Shown here: in pieces, positions 63,291 through 64,000 of the stretch
Position numbering within the stretch: the first letter of the stretch is position 1
Layout of the letters: every line of letters begins with the position of its first letter
Assembly (NCBI GenBank): GCA_036480375.1
Contig: JAZGGI010000026.1
Coordinates: 62,001 to 126,000, forward strand
DNA: 64,000 nt
From: Candidatus Zixiibacteriota bacterium
Lineage (GTDB): Bacteria; Zixibacteria; MSB-5A5; GN15; JAAZOE01
Direction: 5' to 3'
Program-made: the position numbers and the translations under genes
Notes under the pieces: generated by a model
What the model was told of the DNA's origin: nothing
The model's database searches: none
What the model saw: the letters and a program-made list of their open reading frames with translations, nothing else

Positions 63291-64000
63291 ATGAGAATTT
63301 TTAAAGTAGCAATCGCAGTTATTAGCATAGCATGCGTTATATCCGTAATAATAACCGGATGTCTCGGTAAAGTCAGCGGACCCAGTCAGGATTTTGTTTA
63401 TCCTCTAAAAGTCGGAAATTACTGGGAATATGATTTTTCTTCTGAGCATTTTGATTCGGAAACGGGCGAGCCTTCATCTTTGGGGCCAAATACATATACC
63501 ACCGCTACGGCAGAAATTATTGGGATGGATACTCTGGAGGATACTCTGGAGACGTATGTGTTCTACGCAGAAGACGATACCAGCAATATTAATAATCTCA
63601 ATTCCGCAACCGCCCATATAAATAATGCCCCGGATGGCCTTTATCAATATGCAAGTGATGGTGCCAGCCTAATTGCTCCGGCAAAACCCAAACCTCAAGA
63701 AACAGAAATTCATTTTAATGGAATATCGTACGCCTCAACCGATGAATTGATGGCAAGAATATACAATATTGGCCAATCATTATTATCATTCCCCGCATCA
63801 TACCAAAACAATAATGGACAGATTTTTCGAGGGCTTGCTTATCCTCTAGGGATCGGAAAACAGTGGACCGTGGTTACTCTTAGCGAAGCGAATCCTCTCC
63901 ATCGGATTGTTAAACGAATTACAGACTGGACCAAAGTCAAAACCAATGCCGGTGATTTCAATTGTTTTAAAATACAATGGCTATGGGATTTCAATGGTGA
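63291..64000 (+). CDS. Lipoprotein of unknown function (3' end outside window)
   Basis: From the ATG at 63291 the frame is open to the window end (236 codons). GAGGG lies seven bases before the start. The N-terminus is a lipoprotein signal ending VIITGC (Cys 24). It is followed by DFVYPLKVGNYWEYDF, an opening common in FCB-type lipoproteins of unknown function. Asn, Ser and Thr are abundant. No domain is recognised in the part seen. Confidence 0.8.
   Translation, partial: MRIFKVAIAVISIACVISVIITGCLGKVSGPSQDFVYPLKVGNYWEYDFSSEHFDSETGEPSSLGPNTYTTATAEIIGMDTLEDTLETYVFYAEDDTSNINNLNSATAHINNAPDGLYQYASDGASLIAPAKPKPQETEIHFNGISYASTDELMARIYNIGQSLLSFPASYQNNNGQIFRGLAYPLGIGKQWTVVTLSEANPLHRIVKRITDWTKVKTNAGDFNCFKIQWLWDFNG

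Overview
The window reads as bacterial chromosome from a Gram-negative organism with moderate-to-low G+C. Support for an outer membrane comes from lptB next to rpoN, several lipoproteins and many exported TPR proteins. An exported family common in Bacteroidetes-type bacteria (40310-41578), FG-GAP proteins, a dockerin-type remnant and the overall gene mix point to the FCB superphylum, for example a Zixibacteria-like lineage. That placement is inference; no rRNA is present to test it.

Layout. 1-4200: end of a soluble transhydrogenase, a STAND-type NTPase with nine near-identical TPR units, and a tandem-RRM protein. 4343-12101: uvrA, a RAYT transposase with REP elements, a palindrome-rich gap, a two-gene ABC-2 exporter and an exported metallo-beta-lactamase-fold protein. 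12463-22186: FG-GAP protein, ybbR-tsaD, a TPR lipoprotein, then lptB-rpoN-hpf-hprK. 22187-24667: an A/T-rich accessory stretch with REP and small-ORF elements, an unknown 593-aa gene with a possible HEPN motif, and five consecutive hairpins. 24668-35179: GT-C glycosyltransferase, RqcH/NFACT, an exported metzincin, lepA, a HEAT-cyclophilin fusion, adenosine-specific kinase, a hydrolase remnant and an RDD protein. 35237-39234: a promoter-to-terminator unit that looks like an unidentified structured RNA, then a heterodimeric ABC exporter. 39297-47438: GNAT, exported proteins and a fully overlapping dTDP-deoxysugar operon. 47516-50473: DUF116, DUF4062, a second RAYT flanked by a 43-bp REP pair, and a dockerin remnant. 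50545-53978: UbiA-family transferase, greA, serpin, cupin. 54098-58844: dnaN-dnaA, a candidate bipartite oriC, rrf2 and pth. 58881-64000: rpsF-rpsR-DUF2232-rplI-bfn, an SLC13 transporter and the start of a lipoprotein.

How it fits together. Housekeeping genes diverge from the dnaA region: dnaA-dnaN run left and pth-rpsF-rplI run right, as expected at a replication origin. Accessory material sits in gaps between housekeeping blocks. There, two RAYT proteins, their REPs and at least three copies of a separate dispersed element (carrying a KRTKRTQF-type small ORF and an exact DnaA-box sequence) lie beside possible defence genes (STAND-TPR, HEPN-like, DUF4062). No complete known defence system, prophage, CRISPR array, tRNA or rRNA was recognised. 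The strongest candidates for something undescribed are the KRTKRTQF element, the ~277-nt RNA at 35271-35547, the STAND protein with an expanded repeat sensor, and the 593-aa HEPN-like gene.
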